A stretch of DNA of 48,236 bases, from contig JAQICZ010000030.1 of the NCBI GenBank assembly GCA_027858295.1, positions 1 through 48,236 of the forward strand. Direction: 5' to 3'. The notes beneath the pieces were generated by a model that did no database searches, was not told the origin of the DNA, and saw only the letters and a list, made by a program, of their open reading frames with translations. The translations under genes were made by a program, and so were the position numbers. Below are positions 25,234 through 32,562 of the stretch, one piece after another (the stretch's first letter is position 1; every line of letters begins with the position of its first letter). Source of the stretch: Nanobdellota archaeon. Its GTDB lineage: Archaea; Nanobdellota; Nanobdellia; Pacearchaeales; GW2011-AR1.

Positions 25234-26124
25234 TTACTCATAAGCCACTAAGCCCTTATATGCATTTAAAAGTCTATCAACAGAAAACTTCAATTCTTTA
25301 ACGTCTTTTTTTAATTTCATAATTTCAAGTTTTGACAACTTGATATTTTCAATTCCAACAATCTTTCCACTCTTAACAATATAAGGTAAAGAAATAGAGA
25401 TATCCTTAACCCCATGAAAAGACTTTTTCAAATAATATGAAGTATAAACCTTTTCTGCTTTATCCCCAATAATGAAATTAAAATATTTCCCGAACTCTTC
25501 CCCTGCAAACTTATGAGGGATTCCAGATTTTCTAACTTTTTCAAACAGAATAGAATCTACCTTCTTCGAAACAGCATCATATTCCAAAGAACTCTTCAAG
25601 CCGAGTAAAGGAATTGCTTTTCCATGCATACCAATACAAGAAACCTTCTTCCCGAGCAAATCAGAATATCTTTTGACATCTAGCTGTAAACCAAATCCAA
25701 AAATCTCCCTCTTGGGCAAAATAGTTTTCAAAAAATTAGCTATCTCATCCACCGGGTTAGTAACAACAACAATCTTTGTTTTTGTAGGCATCCTTCTAAA
25801 AAATGGTAACATCTCAACAATCCCACCCAAATTATATTTCAATTCCTCTTGCCTCAAATCAAAAGTATTTGAAACCTTTTTTATGCTCAAGTGCCTTGAA
25901 GCAACACTCATTCCAGAAAGAGTTAAAATAACATAATCCAAAGATTTCAATTCGTTCAAATTTTCAAAAGGCACTATCTTTAACGACTTCAATTTAAATT
26001 TCAAAGCCTTAGAACTATTAATAGAACGATTAAAAATAAAAATTTTAGAAACACGTTCAATTTTCAACAAATTCCTTATTATCTCCTCTCCTGTGCCACC
26101 CGCTCCAACAACTAAAACATTCAT
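25234..26124 (-). CDS. Lactate/malate dehydrogenase family protein, divergent
   Basis: 296 residues. Rossmann start MNVLVVGAGGTGEEIIRNLL, VVVTNPVDEIANFL as the usual NP-D motif, GFGLQLDVKRYSDLLG with the substrate-binding Arg, and IGMHGKAIPLLG in place of GEHGDS with the catalytic His kept. The last part SLPYIVKSGKIVGIENIKLSKLE fits the family end. The substrate loop has RR in FFRRMPT. Malate or lactate oxidation is plausible; the changes near the active His leave the substrate open. Its N-terminal ten residues nearly repeat those of the next gene. Confidence 0.85.
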   Translation of the reverse strand: MNVLVVGAGGTGEEIIRNLLKIERVSKIFIFNRSINSSKALKFKLKSLKIVPFENLNELKSLDYVILTLSGMSVASRHLSIKKVSNTFDLRQEELKYNLGGIVEMLPFFRRMPTKTKIVVVTNPVDEIANFLKTILPKREIFGFGLQLDVKRYSDLLGKKVSCIGMHGKAIPLLGLKSSLEYDAVSKKVDSILFEKVRKSGIPHKFAGEEFGKYFNFIIGDKAEKVYTSYYLKKSFHGVKDISISLPYIVKSGKIVGIENIKLSKLEIMKLKKDVKELKFSVDRLLNAYKGLVAYE

Positions 26125-26146
26125 AACAATCCAAACAAAAAATATT

Positions 26147-26153
26147 ATTTAAA
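26147..26153 (-). promoter_or_regulatory. TATA box of the LDH/MDH-like gene
   Basis: ATTTAAA centred 26 nt before ATG 26124. Confidence 0.5.
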
Positions 26154-26375
26154 CTTAATCAAACATAATACTAACAATACACTCAAACCAAATATGTCTT
26201 TAAATCAATTCAACCGCCCCAACAACAAACAAAATGAGCAATAACACCAGGACTACACACTAACAACTAATTACTAAGAACTAGAAAAGTTTAACTTTTC
26301 CCCATCACCTCTTCCTCCCCAGGACCGAACATTAAAAACTATAATAAAAAAATAAAATTATTTTAGTAAGCAAGC

Positions 26376-26642
26376 TTACTTTTTCTTCTTTTTAGTTGTT
26401 TTCTTAGCTACCTTCTTAACAGCTTTTTTCTTAGCAGCTGGCTTTTTCTTAGCAACAGCTTTTTTCTTAGCAGCTGGCTTTTTCTTAGCAACCTTCTTTA
26501 CAGCTGGTTTTTTCTTAGCAGCAGCTTTTTTCTTTTTACCACCACGAGCCATTTTAGCCTCACATACATTCCCTGCGGAATCAATGTAATATAAAAATCC
26601 AGGTTTTCTTTCAACAACGTTCTTTGCGATTATTTTTCCCAT
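26376..26642 (-). CDS. Lys/Ala/Pro-rich basic protein (chromatin-like tail)
   Basis: 88 residues. The first 30 (MGKIIAKNVVERKPGFLYYI, then DSAGNVCEAKMARGG) form a small domain; from about 35 on there is repeated AKKKPAAKKKAV, as in histone H1-like C-terminal tails. A nucleoid or RNA-binding role is likely. A strong SD (AAGGAGG, about 7 bases before the ATG) and a TATA-like ATTTAAAT at 26715-26722 indicate a leader of about 50 nt and high expression, in contrast with leaderless neighbours. Confidence 0.85.
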   Translation of the reverse strand: MGKIIAKNVVERKPGFLYYIDSAGNVCEAKMARGGKKKKAAAKKKPAVKKVAKKKPAAKKKAVAKKKPAAKKKAVKKVAKKTTKKKKK

Positions 26643-26714
26643 TTTATTATCCTCCTTTTCACCCCAAGTTCTAATTCCCCGAAGAGGAACATACCTTTCA
26701 TAAGATAAAATTCT

Positions 26715-26722
26715 ATTTAAAT
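26715..26722 (-). promoter_or_regulatory. TATA-like box of the Lys/Ala-rich protein gene
   Basis: ATTTAAAT about 76 nt before ATG 26642; the predicted leader contains the AGGAGG site. Confidence 0.4.
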
Positions 26723-26768
26723 GTTTCGAGAAGCTCGTCGATGTTCCGACGACAGAGATAACACAAAT

Positions 26769-27197
26769 TTACAAAAGAAATTTCAATCGAGAACTCATTT
26801 TATCGTCGACAAATTTAATTTTAGAACCATTTTTTTTATTTTTCAATAAGAAATTAACAACCTCAGAATATTTATCAACTATCGGAATTTCTATTAATTT
26901 TCTAAACTTTATCCCGGGCTCAACACCACTCTCTCCTGGATTAACAACACGAATTCCAACTATCTGATCATAAGAATTTATCCAAACAGCAACAAAATCA
27001 TAAGGAATAAAAGAAGAAAATATAGTCATCCTAGAAGAAAAAGAATAGCCAAAAAGCAATGCCTTTGCAGTCTTTTTTTTAGTAAACATCAGCCCAAATC
27101 CTTCATACCAAAAAGGAACAACTCGCAAATTTAATCCTAAACTTTTTTTTCCAAGAGAAAACTTCACCACTTTATCCTTCCAGATTATACCACCCAT
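26769..27197 (-). CDS. DUF192 family protein
   Basis: 142 residues. The pattern EGFGLMFTKKKTAKALLFGYSF and FSSFIPYDFVAVWINSYDQIVGIRVVNPGESGVEPG followed by KLIEIP corresponds to DUF192 (GLM ... D-vFLD--g-Vv-i----P). No signal peptide, whereas many members are exported. Biochemical role unknown for the family. It is divergent from 27246 with a shared 49-bp promoter region. Confidence 0.75.
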   Translation of the reverse strand: MGGIIWKDKVVKFSLGKKSLGLNLRVVPFWYEGFGLMFTKKKTAKALLFGYSFSSRMTIFSSFIPYDFVAVWINSYDQIVGIRVVNPGESGVEPGIKFRKLIEIPIVDKYSEVVNFLLKNKKNGSKIKFVDDKMSSRLKFLL

Positions 27198-27217
27198 GCA
27201 ATAAACAATCTAAATCC

Positions 27218-27225
27218 ATTTAAAT
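27218..27225. promoter_or_regulatory. Palindromic TATA box shared by two divergent genes
   Basis: ATTTAAAT lies in the 48-bp gap. Its centre is about 25 nt from ATG 27197 on the minus strand and about 25 nt from ATG 27246 on the plus strand. No second TATA box fits either gene, so a single site may start two leaderless mRNAs in opposite directions. Confidence 0.55.
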
Positions 27226-27245
27226 TAATAACTACAAACAAAAAT

Positions 27246-27686
27246 ATGGCAAAAGAAGTTTATGGATTTAAAATTAGAGATAACGATTATCAACATGACC
27301 CAAAAGATAAGTTGAAATATATGTTATATATAAATATAAAGAACCTTCTAATTCCAATAAAAAAAGAATTTCAACAAGGATGGAGTAATGCCTTATTTGA
27401 ATTCAACGATATGCTAGAAATATTAAAATATAATAAGATACAAGAATTTATTACATATGACCCCACAGAAGATACAATATGCAAGCATCCATATGAATTA
27501 AACACCAAAGATGAAATTCAAGAATGTGAAAGTGACGGAGAATGGAATAGATTTCCCCATGAAATGATAATACCCTCAGACGAGGAAGTAAAAATATTAA
27601 AAGATTATAACATAAACCTAAAACAACTTAGTAATTTAGAAACTTCAAAATTAGAAAAAACATTAAAATACCACGAAATGTTCTAA
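27246..27686 (+). CDS. Unrecognised 146-residue protein
   Basis: MAKEVYGFKIRDNDYQHDPK opens a mixed helix protein rich in Glu, Lys, Asn and Tyr, with EFQQGWSNALFEFNDMLEIL and IIPSDEEVKILKDYNINLKQL. No signal peptide and no recognised motif; three Cys without a pairing pattern. Converges with the metallopeptidase gene, 4 bp away. Function unknown. Confidence 0.72.
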   Translation: MAKEVYGFKIRDNDYQHDPKDKLKYMLYINIKNLLIPIKKEFQQGWSNALFEFNDMLEILKYNKIQEFITYDPTEDTICKHPYELNTKDEIQECESDGEWNRFPHEMIIPSDEEVKILKDYNINLKQLSNLETSKLEKTLKYHEMF

Positions 27687-27690
27687 GCAT

Positions 27691-28107
27691 TCACTTCTTT
27701 TGTTCGCGAAGCACCCAAAAAAAATCAATTCGAGTATTTGCCTTTCGACACTCCAGATAACGACGATAAGCTTCATCAACATTATTATCAGTCACAATAT
27801 CATGATGCTTGAACCCACCACCAAAAGCCTCAGGGATATGCATAAGTTCATGAATAACAGTTTTAGCCTTTTCCTCAGTACTCAAATCATCAAATTGTTC
27901 ACGAATAAACTCCAAAGCATAAAAAGCTCCAACACCCATAGCTTCCTGCATTAAAACACCTAATCCATGACACCTTGCAATAGTATTGTCAGTAGAAGTT
28001 CCCGTACTCCTAAAGCACTTAATCCGGTCGAGCTTAATATGAGGAAACAGCCTCAGAGATACATCCTCAGCTAGTACCTGCAAACTATTCGAAAATTCAT
28101 ATTTCAT
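27691..28107 (-). CDS. Putative phage-type zinc metallopeptidase
   Basis: 138 residues from ATG 28107. VIHELMHIP carries the HExxH zinc site (H86, E87, H90), and GGGFKHHD about ten residues later gives a possible third ligand, the arrangement of the putative phage metallopeptidase family. Two Cys near 31-46 (IKCFRST, ARCHGLG) may bind metal. A TTG three codons upstream is rejected, because TTTAAAAT at 28129-28136 is 25 nt before ATG 28107. It shares direction and neighbourhood with the thymine-modification-like gene. Confidence 0.78.
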   Translation of the reverse strand: MKYEFSNSLQVLAEDVSLRLFPHIKLDRIKCFRSTGTSTDNTIARCHGLGVLMQEAMGVGAFYALEFIREQFDDLSTEEKAKTVIHELMHIPEAFGGGFKHHDIVTDNNVDEAYRRYLECRKANTRIDFFWVLREQKK

Positions 28108-28128
28108 AAATCTCAAAATAAAGTTAAC

Positions 28129-28136
28129 TTTAAAAT
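28129..28136 (-). promoter_or_regulatory. TATA box of the metallopeptidase gene
   Basis: TTTAAAAT centred about 25 nt before ATG 28107; it decides the start. Confidence 0.5.
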
Positions 28137-28158
28137 AATTTAGGAATACTTCCTAATA

Positions 28159-29121
28159 TTAACAACCAGAATACCTTACCCGAGGCCGACCAGTCCCCTT
28201 GATGGCCCTAATATATTTAGACAACTCACACATACAATTCTCAAGGCTCATAACATTCAAACACCTATTGCACTCATCCAAATCACTAAACAACGAACCA
28301 AAACCAAAACCAAAAATCTCATCCTGATTATCACGAAGCCAAAATAAAGCCTCCTCATAATTCAGTCCATCAAAATCATTAAAAATCAGATTAAGCCCTT
28401 TCTTACATCCAGGCCCGGCAACAGTAAACTCATTTTCAGAATATGGGAATTCTTTAATATAACTAAAATCAACAAACATCTGATAAGCCAAAAACTCTCC
28501 GAACCCCTGAAATTCCCTCAAAGCCAAATAAACAGCCTCTTGGCTCTCAGACTCAGAAATTCTATCCAAAATTCTTTCTTGATAATACTTCTCAACCAAC
28601 TTAATCATCTTAACAACCATATTTCCTTTTTTCCCAAAGAATTTATTACAAACAACCTTCGGACCAGACGTAAAAAAAGCACTGGAAAAATAAATATAAC
28701 CAGGATTATTCTTCTCAAATTCCCTTAATGCTTCCCAAATCAAATCATAATCCAAATTATCAAAATCCAGAACACCAAACAACTCAATTGTCTCCGACTT
28801 ATTTATCAATCTAAATAGAATACAATTCAACAACTTATTATTATAACTCACCATATTGCTATTACAAACATTTTCAATCAACCAACGAGATTCCCTATCA
28901 TGCTCACGCCGTACATTACAAAATCTATAATTCAACAAAACCTCATCCTCAGTCCAAGGCTTCTCCAACCTCATAATATCTTTCTTTAAATGGACATTAT
29001 ACCTTGCAACAATCCAATTCTTCAAATAACCCAAATTCTCATTATTCAAAACGGGATTAGAACTTTTCAATTTCTCCTTAAAAATCCCACAATACAAAAC
29101 ATCATCAGCCTTTGTTTTCAT
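28159..29121 (-). CDS. Protein like the helical domain of phage hypermodified-thymine enzymes
   Basis: 320 residues. The segment KPWTEDEVLLNYRFCNVRRE at about 54-73, continuing HDRESRWL, and FQGFGEFLAYQMFVDFSYI with AGPGCKKGLNLIF later, match the pattern of the 5-hmdU DNA kinase helical domain / alpha-glutamyl- or putrescinyl-thymine pyrophosphorylase family, enzymes that build modified thymines in phage DNA. Conserved NVRREHD and GPG--KGL are present. No kinase P-loop is seen. The family call comes from remembered motif shape. It is adjacent to a phage-type metallopeptidase, so a viral origin is plausible. Confidence 0.65.
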   Translation of the reverse strand: MKTKADDVLYCGIFKEKLKSSNPVLNNENLGYLKNWIVARYNVHLKKDIMRLEKPWTEDEVLLNYRFCNVRREHDRESRWLIENVCNSNMVSYNNKLLNCILFRLINKSETIELFGVLDFDNLDYDLIWEALREFEKNNPGYIYFSSAFFTSGPKVVCNKFFGKKGNMVVKMIKLVEKYYQERILDRISESESQEAVYLALREFQGFGEFLAYQMFVDFSYIKEFPYSENEFTVAGPGCKKGLNLIFNDFDGLNYEEALFWLRDNQDEIFGFGFGSLFSDLDECNRCLNVMSLENCMCELSKYIRAIKGTGRPRVRYSGC

Positions 29122-29143
29122 AACAAATAAAAATCAAACGAAG

Positions 29144-29150
29144 TTTAAAT
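29144..29150 (-). promoter_or_regulatory. TATA box of the thymine-modification-like gene
   Basis: TTTAAAT about 26 nt before ATG 29121, in a 33-bp gap shared with the divergent MBL gene. Confidence 0.5.
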
Positions 29151-29154
29151 ATTT

Positions 29155-29703
29155 ATGATAAAACAAATAACCTCAGAAGTAACATCAATAGAATTCAAAA
29201 AATTTGGAAGCATAGTATACCTAATACGGTTAGCTGTAAACGGTCAACTGTCAACCGTCCTAATTGACACCTCCTCAAAAGAAAACAAAGAAGAACTTCT
29301 CTCCGAACTCTCTAAACTAAACCTCAAATCAGAAGATATCCAAACAATAATTCTAACCCACGCACATTACGACCATATAGAAAACACAAACCTATTCCCA
29401 AACGCAAAAATCTACGGAAATTTTACAAAATCAATCAACACATACCATAGTCAAACCGAGCTAAGGAATATCCTACCAATTGATAATCAGCCAATCAAAG
29501 ATTTTCAAATCCACAAACTTCCAGGTCACTCTCCAGGAGATATAGCCATCCTCTACAAAAACATTTTATTCTCCGGGGACATAATCTTTCACAGCGGTTA
29601 TATCGGCCGAAACGACTTCCCCGAATCAAACCTCAAAGAACAACAAAAATCCCTTCAGATACTCTCAAAATTAAAATTTGACACTCTATGCCCTGGGCAT
29701 TAA
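29155..29703 (+). CDS. Metallo-beta-lactamase fold hydrolase, short C-terminus
   Basis: 182 residues. The metal site THAHYDHIE gives H69, H71, D73, H74; GHSPGD supplies the next His, FSGDIIF the bridging Asp, and CPGH at the very end the last His. The protein stops immediately after that His, whereas family members usually carry on for 20-60 residues, so the end may be truncated. An ACGGTNAAC-type repeat (29226-29258) lies inside the frame and codes for RLAVNGQLSTV. Glyoxalase II-like; substrate unknown. Confidence 0.85.
   Translation: MIKQITSEVTSIEFKKFGSIVYLIRLAVNGQLSTVLIDTSSKENKEELLSELSKLNLKSEDIQTIILTHAHYDHIENTNLFPNAKIYGNFTKSINTYHSQTELRNILPIDNQPIKDFQIHKLPGHSPGDIAILYKNILFSGDIIFHSGYIGRNDFPESNLKEQQKSLQILSKLKFDTLCPGH
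29226..29258. repeat. ACGGTTNACGG-like repeat cluster inside a gene
   Basis: ACGGTTAGCTGTAAACGG and TCAACTGTCAACCGT in the MBL coding frame. It belongs to the same family as the intergenic clusters at 5751, 32535, 37684 and 37832. Confidence 0.6.
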
Positions 29704-29731
29704 CCCGTCGTCATAATTCAGATATCCAAAA

Positions 29732-30106
29732 ATGAAAATATTTAACAAAAGAACATGCAAGGTCTGTGACGCAATCTGCTGCAGATATATAACAATCCCA
29801 TTAAAAACTCCAGAAATTATAGAAGACTTCGAAAACATAAAATGGTACATCTCCCACGAAAACACAGAAGTAAATATAGAAGAAGATGGAGCATGGTATA
29901 TAAAATTAAAAACACCTTGCGAACATCTAAGCAAAAACAACCTCTGTAGTATTTACAAAAACAGACCAGAAATATGTAAAGAGCACACAACAAAATCATG
30001 TGAAAAATACAATGAAGAAAATTTCATATTAACATTCAAATCAGTAGAAGAAGTGAATAAATACATAGAGACAATTTTAAAAAAAGGACGACATCAAACA
30101 ATATAA
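29732..30106 (+). CDS. YkgJ-like Cys-rich protein (putative metal-binding)
   Basis: 124 residues. CKVCDAICCRYITIPL (9-24), TPCEHLSKNNLCSIYKNRPEICKEH and KSCEKY give the Cys set of YkgJ/UPF0153 proteins, which hold a zinc or iron-sulfur centre. The partner at 30506 shares the same order, including DFENIKWYISHEN against DFENIKWYVAHEN, so the two are paralogs in opposite orientation. Its end overlaps the convergent ASCH gene by 13 bp. Role unknown. Confidence 0.85.
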   Translation: MKIFNKRTCKVCDAICCRYITIPLKTPEIIEDFENIKWYISHENTEVNIEEDGAWYIKLKTPCEHLSKNNLCSIYKNRPEICKEHTTKSCEKYNEENFILTFKSVEEVNKYIETILKKGRHQTI

Positions 30107-30456
30107 TTCCAAAAACCCAACTTACCCTTAGCAGCAACTTCTTTTCTTCTCTTCGAACCTTTCAGAACAAATCCATACTTTCCCCAACTAGAATCCGCAA
30201 GATGTTTATCAGAATCTCGACCCTGAGCTTCTTCACTCTCATATTTCTTAACATCAACAACCTCAGCCTCACCAATAATCTTACCTCGTGGCAAATTAAT
30301 AAAGCCAAACTTTTTCATAACTTTTTTATCAACAGTTAAAGAAGCATGAACTAAAAACTTACCCCGAAATTTAGTATTCCAATTCCTAAGCTCAATCTTT
30401 TTACGACCAGAAACCACAAGCTCAGCAAAAGGCTGCTTTAATGATAAAACTTTCAT
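30094..30456 (-). CDS. ASCH domain protein
   Basis: 120 residues. KVLSLKQPFAELVVSGRKKIELRNWNTKFRGKFLVHAS is the typical ASCH start with GRK-IELR, and RGKIIGEAEVVDV the second strand pair. ASCH domains are RNA-binding, and some hydrolyse N4-acetylcytidine; Lys and Glu at the matching places are kept. TATA-like ATATAAAT at 30478-30484 is 25 nt upstream of the ATG. It lies between two YkgJ paralogs. Confidence 0.87.
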   Translation of the reverse strand: MKVLSLKQPFAELVVSGRKKIELRNWNTKFRGKFLVHASLTVDKKVMKKFGFINLPRGKIIGEAEVVDVKKYESEEAQGRDSDKHLADSSWGKYGFVLKGSKRRKEVAAKGKLGFWNYIV

Positions 30457-30505
30457 AATACAAATAAGAATTTACAATATAAATTACTTCCCAAGAAACC
30501 AAAAA

Positions 30506-30937
30506 TTATTCTTCATCAGCAGAATCATCTTCTTCAACTTCATCTTCCTTAACAATATGATTCCCAGCTTCAAAAACATCAGATAAATACCTTTCAACAT
30601 CCTCAATAGAAGTAAATTCATATTTTTCAGTGTAATCATTATGGTGAGGACATGCGTCAACTCCAAACTCTTTACAAATAGCAGGTCTCTTTACTTCAGG
30701 CTCATCAACAAACTCTTCATGAAGCTTACATTTATTATCCTCAATCAAATATTTACAAGGCGTAATAAATTCAATATTCCAAGAATTATCATCTTCTACA
30801 AAAACTCTAATATTTTCATGGGCCACATACCACTTAATATTTTCAAAATCACCTAAATCCTCAGGACAATCAATCTCCATAGCAACGTATTTGCAGCATG
30901 CAGCGTCGCAAGTAGCACAACTTTTTATTTCTTCCAT
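30506..30937 (-). CDS. YkgJ-like Cys-rich protein, paralog of 29732
   Basis: 143 residues. CATCDAACCKYVAMEI, CPEDLGDFENIKWYVAHENI, TPCKYLIEDNKCKLHEEF, PAICKEFGVDACPHH reproduce the Cys pattern of the gene at 29732. It has an acidic tail (KEDEVEEDDSADEE) and an insertion after KLHEEF. TTTTTAAACC at 30960-30968 is 27 nt before the ATG. Metal-binding is inferred; partner and role unknown. Confidence 0.85.
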   Translation of the reverse strand: MEEIKSCATCDAACCKYVAMEIDCPEDLGDFENIKWYVAHENIRVFVEDDNSWNIEFITPCKYLIEDNKCKLHEEFVDEPEVKRPAICKEFGVDACPHHNDYTEKYEFTSIEDVERYLSDVFEAGNHIVKEDEVEEDDSADEE

Positions 30938-31085
30938 AACGAGGGAAAACGTTTATCGGTTTTTAAACCTAACGATTAAACATACACTCCGAGGAGAAAC
31001 CACCCCTCTAAAACCCATTTTCAAAGAATTTTTCCAGACTTAATATCTTCTTCAACAATCACATATCAGATATAGTTCTCCCCCA

Positions 31086-31293
31086 GATTTTAATTTATTT
31101 TTATGCTAGTTTGGATTTTAAAATTTTAGATAAATCGCCTAATTGTCTAAAATATTAATAATTTAAAACAATCAAAAATGCCTTCTCTCTTCAGTTTACT
31201 GAAGGAAATAAATCCACAAAATGATTTCTATTAGTAGAGGCACTTACAAGCCACCAATTCTAACATTTTATATGTGAAGCGGAAATTAAAATC
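31086..31293. ncRNA. Structured repeat, copy Q (candidate RNA)
   Basis: Bounded by GATTTTAATTT (31086-31096) and its exact complement at 31283-31293. Inside, TGCCTTCT, hairpin CTTCAGT/ACTGAAG (31189-31204) and TTAGTAGAGGC align with 15238-15300. The hairpin differs from that copy by paired changes. The 3' boundary touches the last bases of ychF, so it may be its 3' UTR. No coding frame and no known family. Confidence 0.4.
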
Positions 31294-32473
31294 ATCGAGT
31301 AATTATTTCTAATGCATCACGCGCCTTCAACTTATATTCTTTCCTTAATGCTCGTTTTGTTCTTGCATCAATTGCCTTAATAAAATTATTACCAAAATCA
31401 GTATGTAAAAAGAAAGCAAAATCTAAAGCAGTAGAACCACCCGGAAGCAAAAAACAATCCTGCAAAACTTTGCCATTTTGTCCCATACGACCAGCAGATG
31501 CAGGAAAAATAGGCAAATACCCAAGCAAATCAAAAACAGACCTATTCAAAACTTCCTGAACACCTGTTCCAAATTCATATTTCTCCAGAACATTTTTCTT
31601 AATATCATTCAAAGCCTCAATTTGCTTTTCATTCAATTCTTTTAAAATTTTAAAATTTTTTTCACCAGGAACATATTCAATCATTCCAGCTTTGGCGGCG
31701 TGTCTTAAAGCAAGCTCAGAATCAGCACTACATGGGATAATCATTAAATGAGGATACTTCAATTTTAATTTTTCATAATTCTCTGCACCAGAAGCAATAT
31801 CAATTTTATTTGCAGCAATAACCATCGGTTTAGAAGCCCGCCTCAAAGCAGAAACAAAAACTCCAACCTCATCCTCAGACCAAGTACTACATTTCTCCGG
31901 AAGCTTAACTTCTAAAAGAGTATCTTCAATATGATATTCCTTAACTTTAAGCCCTGAAAATTGAGCCGTCAAAGCTTCACTTAACTTCTTACCTTGCAAA
32001 TCAACACGCCTAGCAAAAGTTCCCCATCCCTTAATGAAAATATTTTTATACCAATTATCTAATTCTGTCTCTAAAAAATCAATATCAATAGAAGGGTCAT
32101 GACCTTCAGTTGGCTTCCCCTCAATATCTGTTGTCCCGCTAACATCAATCACTTGAATAAACGAATCTGCATCTCTCAAATCATTCAAGAATTGATTACC
32201 AAGTCCCTTCCCCTCACTAGCACCAGGAACAAGTCCCGCAACATCCATCAACTCAATTGGAACAAATCTATTACCACGAATACAAAATCCCTTATTTGGA
32301 GTACACTTTGTATTAAATTCCCTCTCCGCACAATCAACCTTAACATAAGCAGCGCCACGACTAGCATGAATAGTTGTAAAAGGATAATTCGCAATTTCAA
32401 CTTCAGCTAAAGTTGCAGCTTTATAGAACGTACTCTTTCCAACAGAAGGCTTACCAACAAGACCAATTAACAT
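31292..32473 (-). CDS. ychF: OBG-like GTPase/ATPase, archaeal YchF type
   Basis: 393 residues. The P-loop is GKPSVGKST (7-15), switch region TTIHASRGAAYV, DVAGLVPGASEGKGLGNQFL as G3, and NKID as G4, with a C-terminal TGS domain (DALEIITR-type end after LHTDFGNNFIKAIDARTKRALRKEYKLKA). It lacks the coiled-coil layout of bacterial YchF but fits the archaeal branch, with FNTKCTPNKGFCI containing Cys near residue 57. Probably ribosome-associated. TTTATAAT at 32495-32502 is 25 nt before the ATG. Confidence 0.93.
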   Translation of the reverse strand: MLIGLVGKPSVGKSTFYKAATLAEVEIANYPFTTIHASRGAAYVKVDCAEREFNTKCTPNKGFCIRGNRFVPIELMDVAGLVPGASEGKGLGNQFLNDLRDADSFIQVIDVSGTTDIEGKPTEGHDPSIDIDFLETELDNWYKNIFIKGWGTFARRVDLQGKKLSEALTAQFSGLKVKEYHIEDTLLEVKLPEKCSTWSEDEVGVFVSALRRASKPMVIAANKIDIASGAENYEKLKLKYPHLMIIPCSADSELALRHAAKAGMIEYVPGEKNFKILKELNEKQIEALNDIKKNVLEKYEFGTGVQEVLNRSVFDLLGYLPIFPASAGRMGQNGKVLQDCFLLPGGSTALDFAFFLHTDFGNNFIKAIDARTKRALRKEYKLKARDALEIITR

Positions 32474-32494
32474 AATACTCTAATCAGCTAATGA

Positions 32495-32502
32495 TTTATA
32501 AT
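32495..32502 (-). promoter_or_regulatory. TATA box of ychF
   Basis: TTTATAAT centred 25 nt before ATG 32473. Confidence 0.5.
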
Positions 32503-32534
32503 AGTTTTTATCTGCTATTTTGGACTATTTTTAC

Positions 32535-32554
32535 TAACGGTCAACGGTTCACGG
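32535..32554. repeat. ACGGTTNACGG-like repeat
   Basis: TAACGGTCAACGGTTCACGG, three units, between ychF and the surface-protein block. Confidence 0.6.
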
Positions 32555-32562
32555 CCTAGCAA

